NCBI GenBank assembly: GCA_947508055.1
Contig: CANNRR010000010.1
Location: 1 to 43,954 of the forward strand
From: Burkholderiales bacterium
GTDB taxonomy: Bacteria > Pseudomonadota > Gammaproteobacteria > Burkholderiales > Burkholderiaceae_C
Direction: 5' to 3'
DNA length: 43,954 nt
Part shown: positions 1 to 7,868 of the stretch, piece by piece
Layout: every line of letters starts with the position of its first letter
How positions within the stretch are numbered: position 1 is the first letter of the stretch
Translations under genes and position numbers: made by a program
Notes under the pieces: generated by a model
Told to the model about the DNA's origin: nothing
The model's input: only the letters and a program-made list of their open reading frames with translations
Databases searched by the model: none

Positions 1-300
1 CAAAGCCCGCGCAAAAGTAGGCGGCCATAAACACACGCAAATACAGCGGACTCGGAGGCTTGTCTTGCAGTTTGTTGCCGCTGGTGGTGAGCCCACTGGT
101 GTCGGGTGGCGGCAGCCAGCGCAGCGCAGGCACCAGAAGCACGCAGCCCCGTGCCCAGCAGCATGGCCGCTGCGCTGGTCAGCCCTGCCACGTAACGCGA
201 CAGCGCCCACACCATCACATTACGGGTACGGTCTGGGGTGAAATGTGCAAGGATCGTACGCTCACCACAAACATCGACTGACCATCAGGCCGGGGCCCGG
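1..300 (-). pseudogene. Remnant of an MFS transporter (YbfB/YjiJ-like), frameshifted and cut by the window edge
   Basis: Reading the minus strand from about 268 gives an open stretch with ERTILAHFTPDRTRNV and SRYVAGLTSAAAMLLGTGL. At about 141-150 the sensible reading moves to another frame and continues as VLLVPALRWLPPPDT and then LRVFMAAYFCAGF at the window edge. Dropping one base in the run around 141-150 would join the two parts. The last segment resembles the start of the second half of YbfB/YjiJ-family permeases. An in-frame stop lies just upstream at 268-270, and there is no start codon or N-terminal half, so this looks like a decaying gene fragment. The family call is from memory of the motif and is tentative; a sequencing error could explain the frameshift but not the missing N-terminus. 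Confidence 0.4.
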
Positions 301-301
301 G

Positions 302-556
302 TCACAAAAGCTGTTTCTTGGCTTTGCTGGGGTCCCTGCGCCGCTCGACATGGGCCGTAGACTCGTACTCGTATGCAGACTCGATCTGACCTTCGATGCT
401 GAGCGCGCAAGTTTCCACGCTGCTGACCACCCTGGACTGAATGGCCTTTTGGATCGCGAGAGAAGCAATCAACTGAGCTGTCGCTTGATCACGCGCGGCC
501 GCCATCCATGACTGAAATGCGTTACCGAACAGTGGGTTGGGCATCATGTAGAACAT
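302..556 (-). CDS. Small hypothetical protein, possibly phasin-like
   Basis: An 84-residue protein beginning MFYMMPNPLFGNAF. The start was chosen because GAAAGGA lies six bases upstream; the longer open frame above it has no better site. The sequence is predicted to be helical, with an alanine/glutamine-rich centre (SWMAAARDQATAQLIASL) and a basic C-terminus (RRRDPSKAKKQLL). Short, amphipathic, Ala/Gln-rich proteins with basic tails occur among phasins, which coat polyhydroxyalkanoate granules, but it is shorter than typical phasins (about 110-190 residues) and no diagnostic motif is visible. I do not recognise it firmly. It stands alone between the M48 peptidase gene and the MFS remnant, on the same strand as both. 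Confidence 0.5.
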   Translation of the reverse strand: MFYMMPNPLFGNAFQSWMAAARDQATAQLIASLAIQKAIQSRVVSSVETCALSIEGQIESAYEYESTAHVERRRDPSKAKKQLL

Positions 557-701
557 ATCGAATCCTTTCAAGGGGTGACCCGTGCTTGGAATGCCTTGGT
601 CTATGTAGTTATGGACAAAATCTATGCGGGTCATGCCGCAATAACCGCTGTGATGCGGGCCTTGCTTTAGCGCTTCAAGCCCTCCATTCAACGCAGCGTC
701 C

Positions 702-1574
702 TTAGCGTGCCCGTGCGCGCTCGTACAGGGGCATCACCTTGGGCAGGTTGGCTTCGATGTCGGCAATCCGACTTTTGCCTGAAGGGTGGGTCGATAGCCA
801 CTGCGGTGGCGCGCCCTTGCTGGCGGCGCTCATTTTTTGCCACAACGTGACGCCAGCACGTGGGTCGTAGCCGGCGCGGGCCGCCAGGTCCATACCCACC
901 AGGTCGGCCTCGGATTCGTCTTCGCGCCCGAACTCCAGTGTCAACAGGTTGGCGCCGCCGCTGGCAATCCCATCGGTAATGCGGGGGTCAATGCCAAAGA
1001 AACTGGCCGCCAGGGCGCCGCCTATGCGGGCGGCCCCGTGCGTCACGGCGCTCTTTCCCATACGCTCACGGGCGTGCTCACGCAAGGCATGGGCGATTTC
1101 GTGTCCCATAACCATCGCCACTTCATCATCGGTGAGTTTCAACTGCTGCAGGATGCCGCTGTAAAAAGCAATCTTGCCGCCCGGCATGCAATAGGCATTG
1201 ATCTGATTGGAGCCGATCAGATTGACTTCCCATTGCCAGTTGCGCGCACGCGGATTCCACTCCAGGGCAAATGGAATGATTTTTTGGGCAATGGTGCGCA
1301 GTCGCTGCACCTGTGCATTGTCCTTCGGGGCCAGCGCACGCTTGCTGTCGGCCTGGGACAGCATCTGCAGGTATTGCTGTGCAGCCGATAGCTCCACTTG
1401 CTCGGCAGGCACCAACTTGGCGAATGACGAGTTGCCACCCACCTCGACGCCTTCACGCGCCTGAGCCGGCAGCCCTGCGCATGCCAGGACCAGGGCGAGC
1501 AAAAAAACGGTCCGCAAGATGGCCTCGCACGCTGCTGTGCGGTCTGGTTTGGCGGAGAAGTGAGCAAGTGTCAT
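702..1574 (-). CDS. M48 family zinc metallopeptidase, exported
   Basis: A 290-residue predicted periplasmic zinc protease of family M48 (BepA/YcaL/LoiP type), which degrades misfolded envelope proteins. Residues about 20-39 form a signal peptide ending LPAQA. The zinc motif HEIAH is at residues 158-162, and the third ligand is expected in ESEAD at about 220-224, the usual spacing for M48. The end of the domain (THPSGKSRIADIEANLP) is also typical of M48. The start at 1574 is preceded by GCAGGAATAATACCGTC, a usable ribosome site; the frame is open further up, but that part reads as non-signal sequence. There is no C-terminal TPR region, so it is nearer to the short YcaL/LoiP form than to BepA. 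Its start codon lies only 17 bases from that of the divergent ampG-like gene. Confidence 0.9.
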   Translation of the reverse strand: MTLAHFSAKPDRTAACEAILRTVFLLALVLACAGLPAQAREGVEVGGNSSFAKLVPAEQVELSAAQQYLQMLSQADSKRALAPKDNAQVQRLRTIAQKIIPFALEWNPRARNWQWEVNLIGSNQINAYCMPGGKIAFYSGILQQLKLTDDEVAMVMGHEIAHALREHARERMGKSAVTHGAARIGGALAASFFGIDPRITDGIASGGANLLTLEFGREDESEADLVGMDLAARAGYDPRAGVTLWQKMSAASKGAPPQWLSTHPSGKSRIADIEANLPKVMPLYERARAR

Positions 1575-1591
1575 GACGGTATTATTCCTGC

Positions 1592-2995
1592 ATGACGACA
1601 CCAACGCCCGACACACCCTATTTGGCTGACAAGCCCTCATGGCTTGACACCCTGAAGGTGTACCTGGAGCCGGCCTCGCTACGCATGCTCTCGCTCGGGT
1701 TTTCTGCCGGGCTGCCTTTGCTGCTGGTGTTTGGCACGCTGAGTTTCTGGTTGCGTGAAGCCGGTATTGACCGCACCACGATCGGCTTTTTGAGTTGGGT
1801 TGGGCTGGCCTACGGCTTTAAGTGGGTATGGTCGCCATTAGTGGACCGGCTGCCTATCCCCCTGCTAACGCGTCTGCTGGGGCGACGGCGTAGCTGGCTG
1901 CTGCTGGCGCAAGGCATGGTCGTGGGGGGGTTGGTCATGATGGCGCTGACTAACCCCACGCAATCCCTGGCACCCATGGTCTGGTGCGCGCTGGCAGTGG
2001 CCTTTGGTTCGGCCACACAGGACATTGCGCTGGACGCATTCCGTATCGAGTCTGCGGCCACCGAGCGCCAGGCTGCCCTGTCTGCCACCTACCAGACCGG
2101 CTACCGCCTGGCCATGATCTGGGCGGGCGCAGGCGCACTGTGGATCGCTGCGCGGGCAGAAGTGCCGACGTCGCTGGCAACTGGTGTTGCAAGCGCCGCG
2201 ATCGCAGCAACTGGGGCCTATCAGCACGGTGCCTGGCGAACTGCCTACCTGGTGATGGCGGCCAGCATGCTTCCAGGCGCGCTGACTGTGTTGTATTCAC
2301 CAGAACCCGCACACCGTGCGATACCACCGGCCAAAAATGCAGCCGACTGGCTGCGCGGTGCACTGGTGGAACCCTTTGCAGACTTCATCAGTCGCTACCG
2401 ATGGCAGGCGGTGCTGATTCTGGCGCTGATCGCCACCTACCGCATAAGCGACGTGGTGATGGGCATCATGGCTAATCCGTTTTATGTCGACATGGGCTTC
2501 ACCAAGGACGAAGTGGCCGCCGTCACCAAAATTTATGGTGTAGTCATGACGCTGGCCGGCGCCTTTGTGGGCGGCGCGCTATCCCTGCGCATGGGTGTAA
2601 TGCCGGTGCTGATGCTGGGCGCAGCCCTGAGCGCCGCCACCAATCTGCTGTTTGCATGGTTGGCTGAGCAAGGCCACGATGTGCAGGCCCTGATATTCGT
2701 GATCTCGGCCGACAACCTGGCCAGCGGCATTGCATCAGCAGCCTTCATAGGCTACCTCTCCAGCTTGACCAACGTGAACTACTCGGCCACCCAGTACGCC
2801 ATGTTCAGTTCCATGATGCTGTTGCTGCCGAAGTTCGTGGCCGGCTACTCTGGCGTGTATGTTGACCATTTCGGCTACAGCAACTTCTTCACCGCAACCG
2901 CCATGCTAGGGGTCCCCGTACTGGCCATCGTCTGGCTAGCTTCACGCATGGAATCGGCCACCAGGCCCCGTCCAATAAGCGCAGAACGCTCCTAA
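1592..2995 (+). CDS. ampG: AmpG-like muropeptide MFS transporter
   Basis: A 467-residue inner-membrane permease of the major facilitator superfamily. The N-terminal region (LSLGFSAGLPLLLVFGTL followed by FWLREAGIDRTTIGF and GLAYGFKWVWSPLVDR) matches AmpG, which brings anhydro-muropeptides released during wall turnover back into the cytoplasm for recycling. About twelve to fourteen hydrophobic segments are visible along the chain, and the GRRRSWLLLAQ loop is the usual MFS motif-A-like region. The start ATG at 1592 gives the expected cytoplasmic N-terminus, but no clear ribosome site lies before it and only 17 bases separate it from the divergent peptidase start, so translation may begin on a very short leader. 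There is no ampC or ampR nearby. The gene is complete; the substrate is inferred from the family. Confidence 0.85.
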   Translation: MTTPTPDTPYLADKPSWLDTLKVYLEPASLRMLSLGFSAGLPLLLVFGTLSFWLREAGIDRTTIGFLSWVGLAYGFKWVWSPLVDRLPIPLLTRLLGRRRSWLLLAQGMVVGGLVMMALTNPTQSLAPMVWCALAVAFGSATQDIALDAFRIESAATERQAALSATYQTGYRLAMIWAGAGALWIAARAEVPTSLATGVASAAIAATGAYQHGAWRTAYLVMAASMLPGALTVLYSPEPAHRAIPPAKNAADWLRGALVEPFADFISRYRWQAVLILALIATYRISDVVMGIMANPFYVDMGFTKDEVAAVTKIYGVVMTLAGAFVGGALSLRMGVMPVLMLGAALSAATNLLFAWLAEQGHDVQALIFVISADNLASGIASAAFIGYLSSLTNVNYSATQYAMFSSMMLLLPKFVAGYSGVYVDHFGYSNFFTATAMLGVPVLAIVWLASRMESATRPRPISAERS

Positions 2996-3021
2996 TTTAA
3001 TAGCAAACTGGGATGCCGCGT

Positions 3022-3144
3022 GGGGGGGGCAGCGACCCGCGCAGCGATGGAGCGTGGGGGCAACAACTCGCCGCCGGGCCGCCCCAAGGCGAGTTTCGAC
3101 CCCCTTGGGGGGCAGCGACCCGCGCAGCGGTGGAGCGTGGGGGC
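3022..3144 (+). repeat. GC-rich interspersed repeat, direct doublet with an internal inverted arm
   Basis: Two copies of a 38-base unit (GGGGGGCAGCGACCCGCGCA then GCGRTGGAGCGTGGGGGC) lie at 3024-3061 and 3107-3144, identical except for one A/G position. Between them is CCGGGCCGCCCCAAGGCG at 3074-3091, and CCCCTTGGGG just before the second copy can pair with its CCCCAAGG part. The same two blocks, in the same order, occur in radA at 17123-17192. The doublet sits between the ampG-like gene and the response-regulator gene, so it could act as a terminator-like or mRNA-end structure. I take it to be a family-wide extragenic repeat of Comamonadaceae genomes; that part is recollection. Confidence 0.8.
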
Positions 3145-3217
3145 CATTTTACGAATCTTTACAGGCGCTTCAGGCAACGTGCACACGCCAGAAGGCGCAC
3201 GACGCTAGACTGCCACT

Positions 3218-3934
3218 ATGACCCAGCAACTGTTACTGATTGAAGACGACGCACGCCTGGCAGCCATGGTGGGCCAGTATCTGGAGCAATCCGGCTTCAC
3301 CGTCAGCATTGCGGGTGACGGTCAGAGTGGTCTGGACATGCTAGCCAACCTGGCAAAGGGCGCATCCATCGATCTGGTGATTCTTGATTTGATGCTGCCG
3401 GACATAGATGGGCTGGAAGTGTGCCGCCGCATCCGCGCGCTACCCACCGGCGTGGCCCAGGTAGCGGTGTTGATGCTTACCGCCAAGGGTGATGCCATGG
3501 ACCGCATCATCGGTCTGGAGATCGGTGCGGACGACTACCTGCCCAAACCGTTCGAGCCGCGCGAACTGCTGGCGCGCATTCGCGCCGTGCTGCGCCGCAA
3601 GGGCGACAGCCCCGCAAGCGGGAATGCGATCTTGCGCTTTGGATCGTTGGAAATTGACCGCGATGCCCGCAGCGTGAGCGTCGGCGGTGCACCTTGCGAC
3701 CTGACCTCATACCAGTTTGACCTGTTGGTCACACTGGCCGAGCGTGCCGGGCGGGTGCTGACCCGCGACCAGATCATGGAGACCGTTCGGGGACGTGAAC
3801 TAGACGCCTTTGACCGCTCCATCGACGTGCACATGGGCCGCATCCGGGCGGCCATTGAAGTCGACCCGAAGGCGCCCAAGCGCATTCTGACGGTGCGTGG
3901 CGTGGGCTACGTGTTTGCGCGCCAGCAGGATTGA
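3218..3934 (+). CDS. OmpR-family two-component response regulator
   Basis: A 238-residue DNA-binding response regulator. The receiver domain (residues about 4-120) has the acidic pair D10-D11, the phospho-accepting aspartate D57 in ILDLMLPD, the conserved threonine in MLTAKGD and the lysine in LPKPFEPREL. A winged-helix OmpR/PhoB effector domain follows (about 138-235), ending in the usual VRGVGYVFA. It is complete and of normal length. The sensor kinase begins 27 bases downstream, so the two form a pair and presumably an operon. In general shape it is close to the RstA/CpxR branch, but the regulon cannot be read from this window. The start has no strong ribosome site; it was chosen because the receiver fold starts at once. 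Confidence 0.93.
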   Translation: MTQQLLLIEDDARLAAMVGQYLEQSGFTVSIAGDGQSGLDMLANLAKGASIDLVILDLMLPDIDGLEVCRRIRALPTGVAQVAVLMLTAKGDAMDRIIGLEIGADDYLPKPFEPRELLARIRAVLRRKGDSPASGNAILRFGSLEIDRDARSVSVGGAPCDLTSYQFDLLVTLAERAGRVLTRDQIMETVRGRELDAFDRSIDVHMGRIRAAIEVDPKAPKRILTVRGVGYVFARQQD

Positions 3935-3961
3935 GGTCCGACCGACCTTCCGACCAAACCC

Positions 3962-5233
3962 ATGAACCGCCTCTACATCCGCATCTGGCTCGCCGTCGTG
4001 CTGGCTGTGGCCGTGCTGACATTCTTGGTTGGATGGGCCTGGCGGATGGCAGCGGACGCGCCATTGCGCGAAGTGGTGGCGCGTAATCAGGCAGGCCAGA
4101 TCATTGGCCATGGGCAGGTGCGGCTAAGGCGCTCTCCCGTTGAGCCGGGCACAGCCATGTCACCCGGCGAACACCGACCGGGCGGCCCGCATGAACCCGG
4201 CCCCAGCGATGGGGCCGACGTCACCGTACATGGCAAATTTGGTGCCGGCCCCGAGTTTGATGTGCGTATGCAGGACGGGCAAACCATTCACATCCATTTA
4301 CCCCGCCCACCGCAGTCCAACTGGCGCGCGCCCTTCGGGTTTTTCTGGACATTGGGTCTGGTCGGCATTGCGGTGGCGCTGGCGACCTACCCGATCGTGC
4401 GCCGGCTCACCCACCGCCTGGAAGCACTACAGCACAGTGTCAAACAATGGGGTGACGGCGACCTAAGCGTGCGGGTACCCGTGACGGGTGAAGACGAAGT
4501 CGGATTCCTTGCAACCCGCTTCAACCACGCAGCGCAGCAGATCGAAACCCTGGTGAAGTCGCGCGACGCCCTGTTGGCCTCGCAGAAGTCGCTGCTGGCC
4601 AACGCATCACATGAGTTGCGCTCACCGCTGACCCGGATCCGCATGGGACTGGAATTCATGGCCAGCCCAACCGACGTGTCCGCCGGACACGCCAGGGACG
4701 AAATTGCGCGCAACATTGGCGAGTTGGACCAGTTGATTGAGGAGATTCTGCTTGCCAGTCGCCTGGACGCCAAAGAGGCTGACATGGGAACTGTCGAGCC
4801 GGTCGACCTGATCGGACTGGCCGCGGAAGAGTGTGCGCGCACCGAAGCCACGCTGGATGTGCAGGCAGCGGGCGGCGAACTGCTTGTTCCGGGCGTCAGC
4901 AAATTATTACGCCGCGCCGTTCGCAACCTGCTGGAAAATGCCCGCCGACATGCCAACGACGCCGCAACGCTAACGCTTTCAGTAGAAGACTCGCATGCTC
5001 ATATCCGGGTCTGCGACAACGGCCCGGGCGTGCCTGAGCTGTATCAGGATCGGATTTTTGAGCCCTTCTACCGCCTGCCCGGAGCGTCCGAGCGCGATGG
5101 CGGCATGGGCCTGGGGTTGGCTTTGGTTAAATCCATTGCCATTCGGCATGGTGGCGTCGTGCATTACAGCAACCGGGAAAAGGGCGGAGCTTGTTTTGAG
5201 ATTCGGTTGCCCATGGCGACGACTTCAAACTGA
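3962..5233 (+). CDS. Membrane sensor histidine kinase (CpxA/RstB-like)
   Basis: A 423-residue kinase partnering the regulator just upstream. Domains in order: transmembrane helix at about 8-27; a periplasmic loop of about 95 residues rich in Pro, Gly and His (HRPGGPHEPGP, then TIHIHLPRPP); a second helix at about 124-147; a HAMP linker at about 145-197; the dimerisation and phosphoacceptor helix with H217 in NASHELRSPLTR; and an ATP-binding domain with NLLENARRHA, DNGPGVP and GMGLGLALVKSI. All catalytic boxes are present. The periplasmic sensor is short and its histidine/proline content could suit metal or envelope-stress sensing, but that is speculation. A terminator-bearing intergenic region follows. 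Confidence 0.93.
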   Translation: MNRLYIRIWLAVVLAVAVLTFLVGWAWRMAADAPLREVVARNQAGQIIGHGQVRLRRSPVEPGTAMSPGEHRPGGPHEPGPSDGADVTVHGKFGAGPEFDVRMQDGQTIHIHLPRPPQSNWRAPFGFFWTLGLVGIAVALATYPIVRRLTHRLEALQHSVKQWGDGDLSVRVPVTGEDEVGFLATRFNHAAQQIETLVKSRDALLASQKSLLANASHELRSPLTRIRMGLEFMASPTDVSAGHARDEIARNIGELDQLIEEILLASRLDAKEADMGTVEPVDLIGLAAEECARTEATLDVQAAGGELLVPGVSKLLRRAVRNLLENARRHANDAATLTLSVEDSHAHIRVCDNGPGVPELYQDRIFEPFYRLPGASERDGGMGLGLALVKSIAIRHGGVVHYSNREKGGACFEIRLPMATTSN

Positions 5234-5339
5234 ATCATGATCTGAGGATCGGAAAATGTGTGATTTTTCTCATTTTTTGTTCAAATTTATATGCATCTCC
5301 CATAAACAGGGGATACCGCACCACCCCCATACATCGTAC

Positions 5340-5469
5340 AGTTCACCCAACTGCTGTCACAGTTGACACGGATTGAAGACCGAACTGCCAAAAGCTCGGC
5401 TTACACGCGATCCAACGACGTTCCTTATGGGGAACTTTTACAAAGCCACCTCACGGTGGCTTTTTTTTT
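5340..5469 (+). ncRNA. Possible small RNA or long 3' UTR ending in an intrinsic terminator
   Basis: The 254-base gap between two convergent genes carries no convincing reading frame, yet ends in two consecutive hairpins on the plus strand. GTTCC at 5420-5424 pairs with GGAAC at 5431-5435. Then AAAGCCACC at 5442-5450 pairs with GGTGGCTTT at 5455-5463 and runs into a T tract. The terminator stands about 210 bases after the kinase stop codon, farther than needed for that gene, which leaves room for a separate transcript or a processed 3' UTR RNA. TTGACA at 5363-5368 resembles a -35 box, but no good -10 follows at 16-18 bases. I recognise no known RNA family. Confidence 0.25.
5442..5469 (+). terminator. 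Rho-independent terminator
   Basis: A nine-pair stem (AAAGCCACC with GGTGGCTTT), a four-base TCAC loop and an uninterrupted run of nine Ts at 5461-5469. On the minus strand the same hairpin is followed only by TTTGTAAAAG, so it should stop plus-strand transcripts best, with weaker action on the putrescine-binding protein transcript arriving from the other side. Confidence 0.9.
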
Positions 5470-5487
5470 GGAAGCACAGAGGCGCTA

Positions 5488-6609
5488 TTACCTTCCAGCC
5501 TTGAAATTGGTGAAGGTCCGGGTCTGCACTTTGCGCACGGTTTGCGGCAGGGCATCAGGCGGCACCATGGCCTTGGCAACGTCGGCGTCCAGGAAGATGC
5601 TCTTGTTCTCGGCCACTTCTTTTTTCACAAACTTCAGCGACGCCCCATTTGGGTTGGCGTAAAACACCTTATTGGTCAGTGCCGCATGCACTTCAGGGCG
5701 CAGGATGTAGTTGATAAACAGGTGGGCGTTTTCCACGTTCTGCGCGTCTTTGGGGATGGCCATCGTATCGAAGAACAACGTGGCGCCAGTTTTGGGGATC
5801 AGCGCCTCAATCACCACCGGCGTCTTACCCTTGGCCACGGCGGCGCGGTTGCGCGCGATGTTGATGTCGCCCGAGTAACCCATCACGAGGCAAGTGGCAC
5901 CGCCAACCATTTCCTCGATATAGCCAGACGAAGAAAAACGTGTCACGTAGGGGCGAATGGCAGTCAGCACCGAGGCCGCCGCCGCATAGTCTGCCACGTC
6001 TTTGCTGAACGCCGGTTTTCCGGCATACATCAGGGCAGCCGGTATCACTTCCGAAGCTGAATCAAGCACGCTGACACCGCACCCCTTGAGTTTGCTGACG
6101 TATTTGGTATCGAACAGCAGGCTCCAGACGTTGTCGGGCATGGGCATGTCGCCCAGTGCTGCCTTGACCTTGCCCACATTGATGCCGACGGTGACATAGC
6201 CCCACAACCAATCAACGAGGTAGCCGTTGCCCGGGTCCACCTTGGCCAGTTGCTCCAGCAGGCCCTTGTCCAGATTACCCCAGTTCGTCAGCTTGCTACG
6301 ATCGAGCTTTTGCAGCAGACCCCCTTCAATTTGAGTCTTGGCGAAGTGTGAGCCTGGCACCACGATGTCGTAGCCTGAACGGCCCGCCACCAATTTGGCG
6401 TGCAAAATTTCGTTGGTGTCGTAGTTGTCGTAGCGGACTTTGATACCGGTTTCTTTTTCGAAATTCTTGATGGTGTCTTCGGCGATGTAGTCCGACCAGT
6501 TGTACACGTTGAGCACTTTGGTCTCAGCGGCGCGTGCGCCCATCGTGACCAGCAAGGTGCTGGTGATGAGCGACAGCGTGGCTCCCAGTTTTATCAAACG
6601 TAGGCCCAT
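5488..6609 (-). CDS. Putrescine-binding periplasmic protein (PotF-like), orphan
   Basis: A 373-residue solute-binding protein of the polyamine ABC-transporter family. The start at 6609 is set by AAAGGA eight bases upstream, and it yields a normal signal peptide ending GARAAET. The mature start KVLNVYNWSDYIAEDTI is the hallmark of PotF/PotD proteins: the NWSDYI segment contributes to the polyamine pocket. YDIVVPGSHFAKTQI, YLVDWLWGYVTVGIN and the C-terminal FTNFKAGR also fit PotF. No permease or ATPase genes (potG/H/I) are adjacent. It follows waaF by about 30 bases on the same strand, so it may be the last gene of the ilvE-waaF transcript and would have to work with a transporter encoded elsewhere. 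Confidence 0.9.
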   Translation of the reverse strand: MGLRLIKLGATLSLITSTLLVTMGARAAETKVLNVYNWSDYIAEDTIKNFEKETGIKVRYDNYDTNEILHAKLVAGRSGYDIVVPGSHFAKTQIEGGLLQKLDRSKLTNWGNLDKGLLEQLAKVDPGNGYLVDWLWGYVTVGINVGKVKAALGDMPMPDNVWSLLFDTKYVSKLKGCGVSVLDSASEVIPAALMYAGKPAFSKDVADYAAAASVLTAIRPYVTRFSSSGYIEEMVGGATCLVMGYSGDINIARNRAAVAKGKTPVVIEALIPKTGATLFFDTMAIPKDAQNVENAHLFINYILRPEVHAALTNKVFYANPNGASLKFVKKEVAENKSIFLDADVAKAMVPPDALPQTVRKVQTRTFTNFKAGR

Positions 6610-6639
6610 TGCAAACCGTCCTTTCAAATAATTCAACAA

Positions 6640-7725
6640 CTACAAAAATCGTAGCACGTCATCGGGTTGAATGTCCACCAGGCATCGCGTGTGACCCAGG
6701 GGACATTCGCGCTCAAAGCAGGGCGCGCAGTCCAGGGCAGGCTGATACTGGGGGTCGTCCTTGAGCCAAATCACATGAGCCAGCGGACTCAAAGGGGGAG
6801 TATGCAGCGGACTTGACGACCCGAAAATAGCCACCTGGTGCACGCCAAATGCTGCGGCCACATGCATAAGCCCGGAATCGTTGCTGACCATGGCTTTTGC
6901 GCTAGCGATGGCCGCCAGCGCCTGGTCCAAAGACGTGCGGCCCGACCAATCCAGACATTGGCCCGGGCGCACTGCATTCGCCGCATGCGAAATTTCCGCA
7001 CACAAGGCGGCCTCCTTGCCCGAGCCCAGCAACACCACCGGAAGCGACAACTGTTCGGCCAGTACCGCAAAGTGCTGTGCTGGCCAGCGCTTGGCCGAAC
7101 CGAATTCGGCACCCGGTGCAAACACGTAGTAGCCCTGACGCTGCAACTGCATCGCAGCCAGTGCGGCATCGACAACTGGTGGTGCTATTTGCAGACGGGG
7201 ACTGTCATTTGCCACATCGGCATCGCCACTGAGCGCCGAGTAAAACGCAACCATGGGTGGTCGCCCGCCCGCACCGGGGTTGGGCAAGCGCTGAGTCAAC
7301 ACGCCAAAGCGGGACTCGCCGTGGTAACCCACACGCCTCGAAATGCCCGCCCACCAAGGCAACAAGGCACTCTTGAAGGAATTCGGGCAAACGTAGGCCG
7401 CTTCAAACCGCCCGCGCAACTGACGTGCGATACCGCGTCGGACACTCCACTGAAAACCTCCGTGTGCAAAAGGCAATTCAATGACATCGGCTACCTGCGG
7501 CATGGCCCGGTAAACCGGTGCCACCCACGGCAGGGCGCCAACTGTCAGGGCTTCGCCACGCGCATGCAAGCGCCGCAAAAGGGGTTCGGTCATCACCGCG
7601 TCCCCAATCCATTGCGGGGCGATTACCAGAGCGCGGGGGCTAATGGGCGTGAAAATGCTCGCCGTCCTTGAGCTTGAACAGCGTACCGCAATACGGGCAC
7701 TTGGCCTCGCCTGATTTACCAACAT
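6640..7725 (-). CDS. waaF: Lipopolysaccharide heptosyltransferase II
   Basis: A glycosyltransferase of family GT9 that adds the second heptose to the lipopolysaccharide inner core in the cytoplasm. The N-terminal donor-site loop ALVIAPQWIGDAVMTEPLL, the middle YVFAPGAEFGSAKRWP and the C-terminal MVSNDSGLMHVAAAFG are typical of WaaF. The coordinates use the only ATG in the frame at 7725, but that adds about 30 residues unlike the family and overlaps the zinc-finger gene by 86 bases. The family start would fall at about 7644, where the codon is ATT, sharing one base with the TAG stop of the upstream gene. Between 7722 and the first recognisable residue there is no ATG, GTG or TTG in this frame. 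Either an ATT start is used or the long form is made. Confidence 0.88.
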   Translation of the reverse strand: MLVNQARPSARIAVRCSSSRTASIFTPISPRALVIAPQWIGDAVMTEPLLRRLHARGEALTVGALPWVAPVYRAMPQVADVIELPFAHGGFQWSVRRGIARQLRGRFEAAYVCPNSFKSALLPWWAGISRRVGYHGESRFGVLTQRLPNPGAGGRPPMVAFYSALSGDADVANDSPRLQIAPPVVDAALAAMQLQRQGYYVFAPGAEFGSAKRWPAQHFAVLAEQLSLPVVLLGSGKEAALCAEISHAANAVRPGQCLDWSGRTSLDQALAAIASAKAMVSNDSGLMHVAAAFGVHQVAIFGSSSPLHTPPLSPLAHVIWLKDDPQYQPALDCAPCFERECPLGHTRCLVDIQPDDVLRFL

Positions 7726-7837
7726 CCAGAAATACCTTCGGATGGGTGTTCCAGGTTTCCATTTTGGCCAGCGGACTGGGGCAGCATATGCCGCCCAGAT
7801 GGTTCAGGTCTTTGGTTAGGAGTTCAATGTTTTGCAT
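7640..7837 (-). CDS. Small zinc-finger (CHCC) domain protein
   Basis: A 65-residue protein of the zf-CHCC family, related to the zinc-binding part of mitochondrial NDUFS6. The visible ligands are the cysteines of GGICCPSP, the histidine of NTHPKVFLDV and the pair in AKCPYCGTLFKL. The start at 7837 was chosen over an upstream one in the same frame because AAAGGT lies eight bases before it and the family begins near MQNIELL. It lies between ilvE and waaF, an arrangement I recall from other Burkholderiales. The role is not established; it could be a small iron-sulfur or redox-protein accessory. The C-terminus is histidine-rich (GEHFHAH). Confidence 0.85.
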   Translation of the reverse strand: MQNIELLTKDLNHLGGICCPSPLAKMETWNTHPKVFLDVGKSGEAKCPYCGTLFKLKDGEHFHAH

Positions 7838-7868
7838 ATTTAATACCTTTAGTCTGCCCCACAATGAC

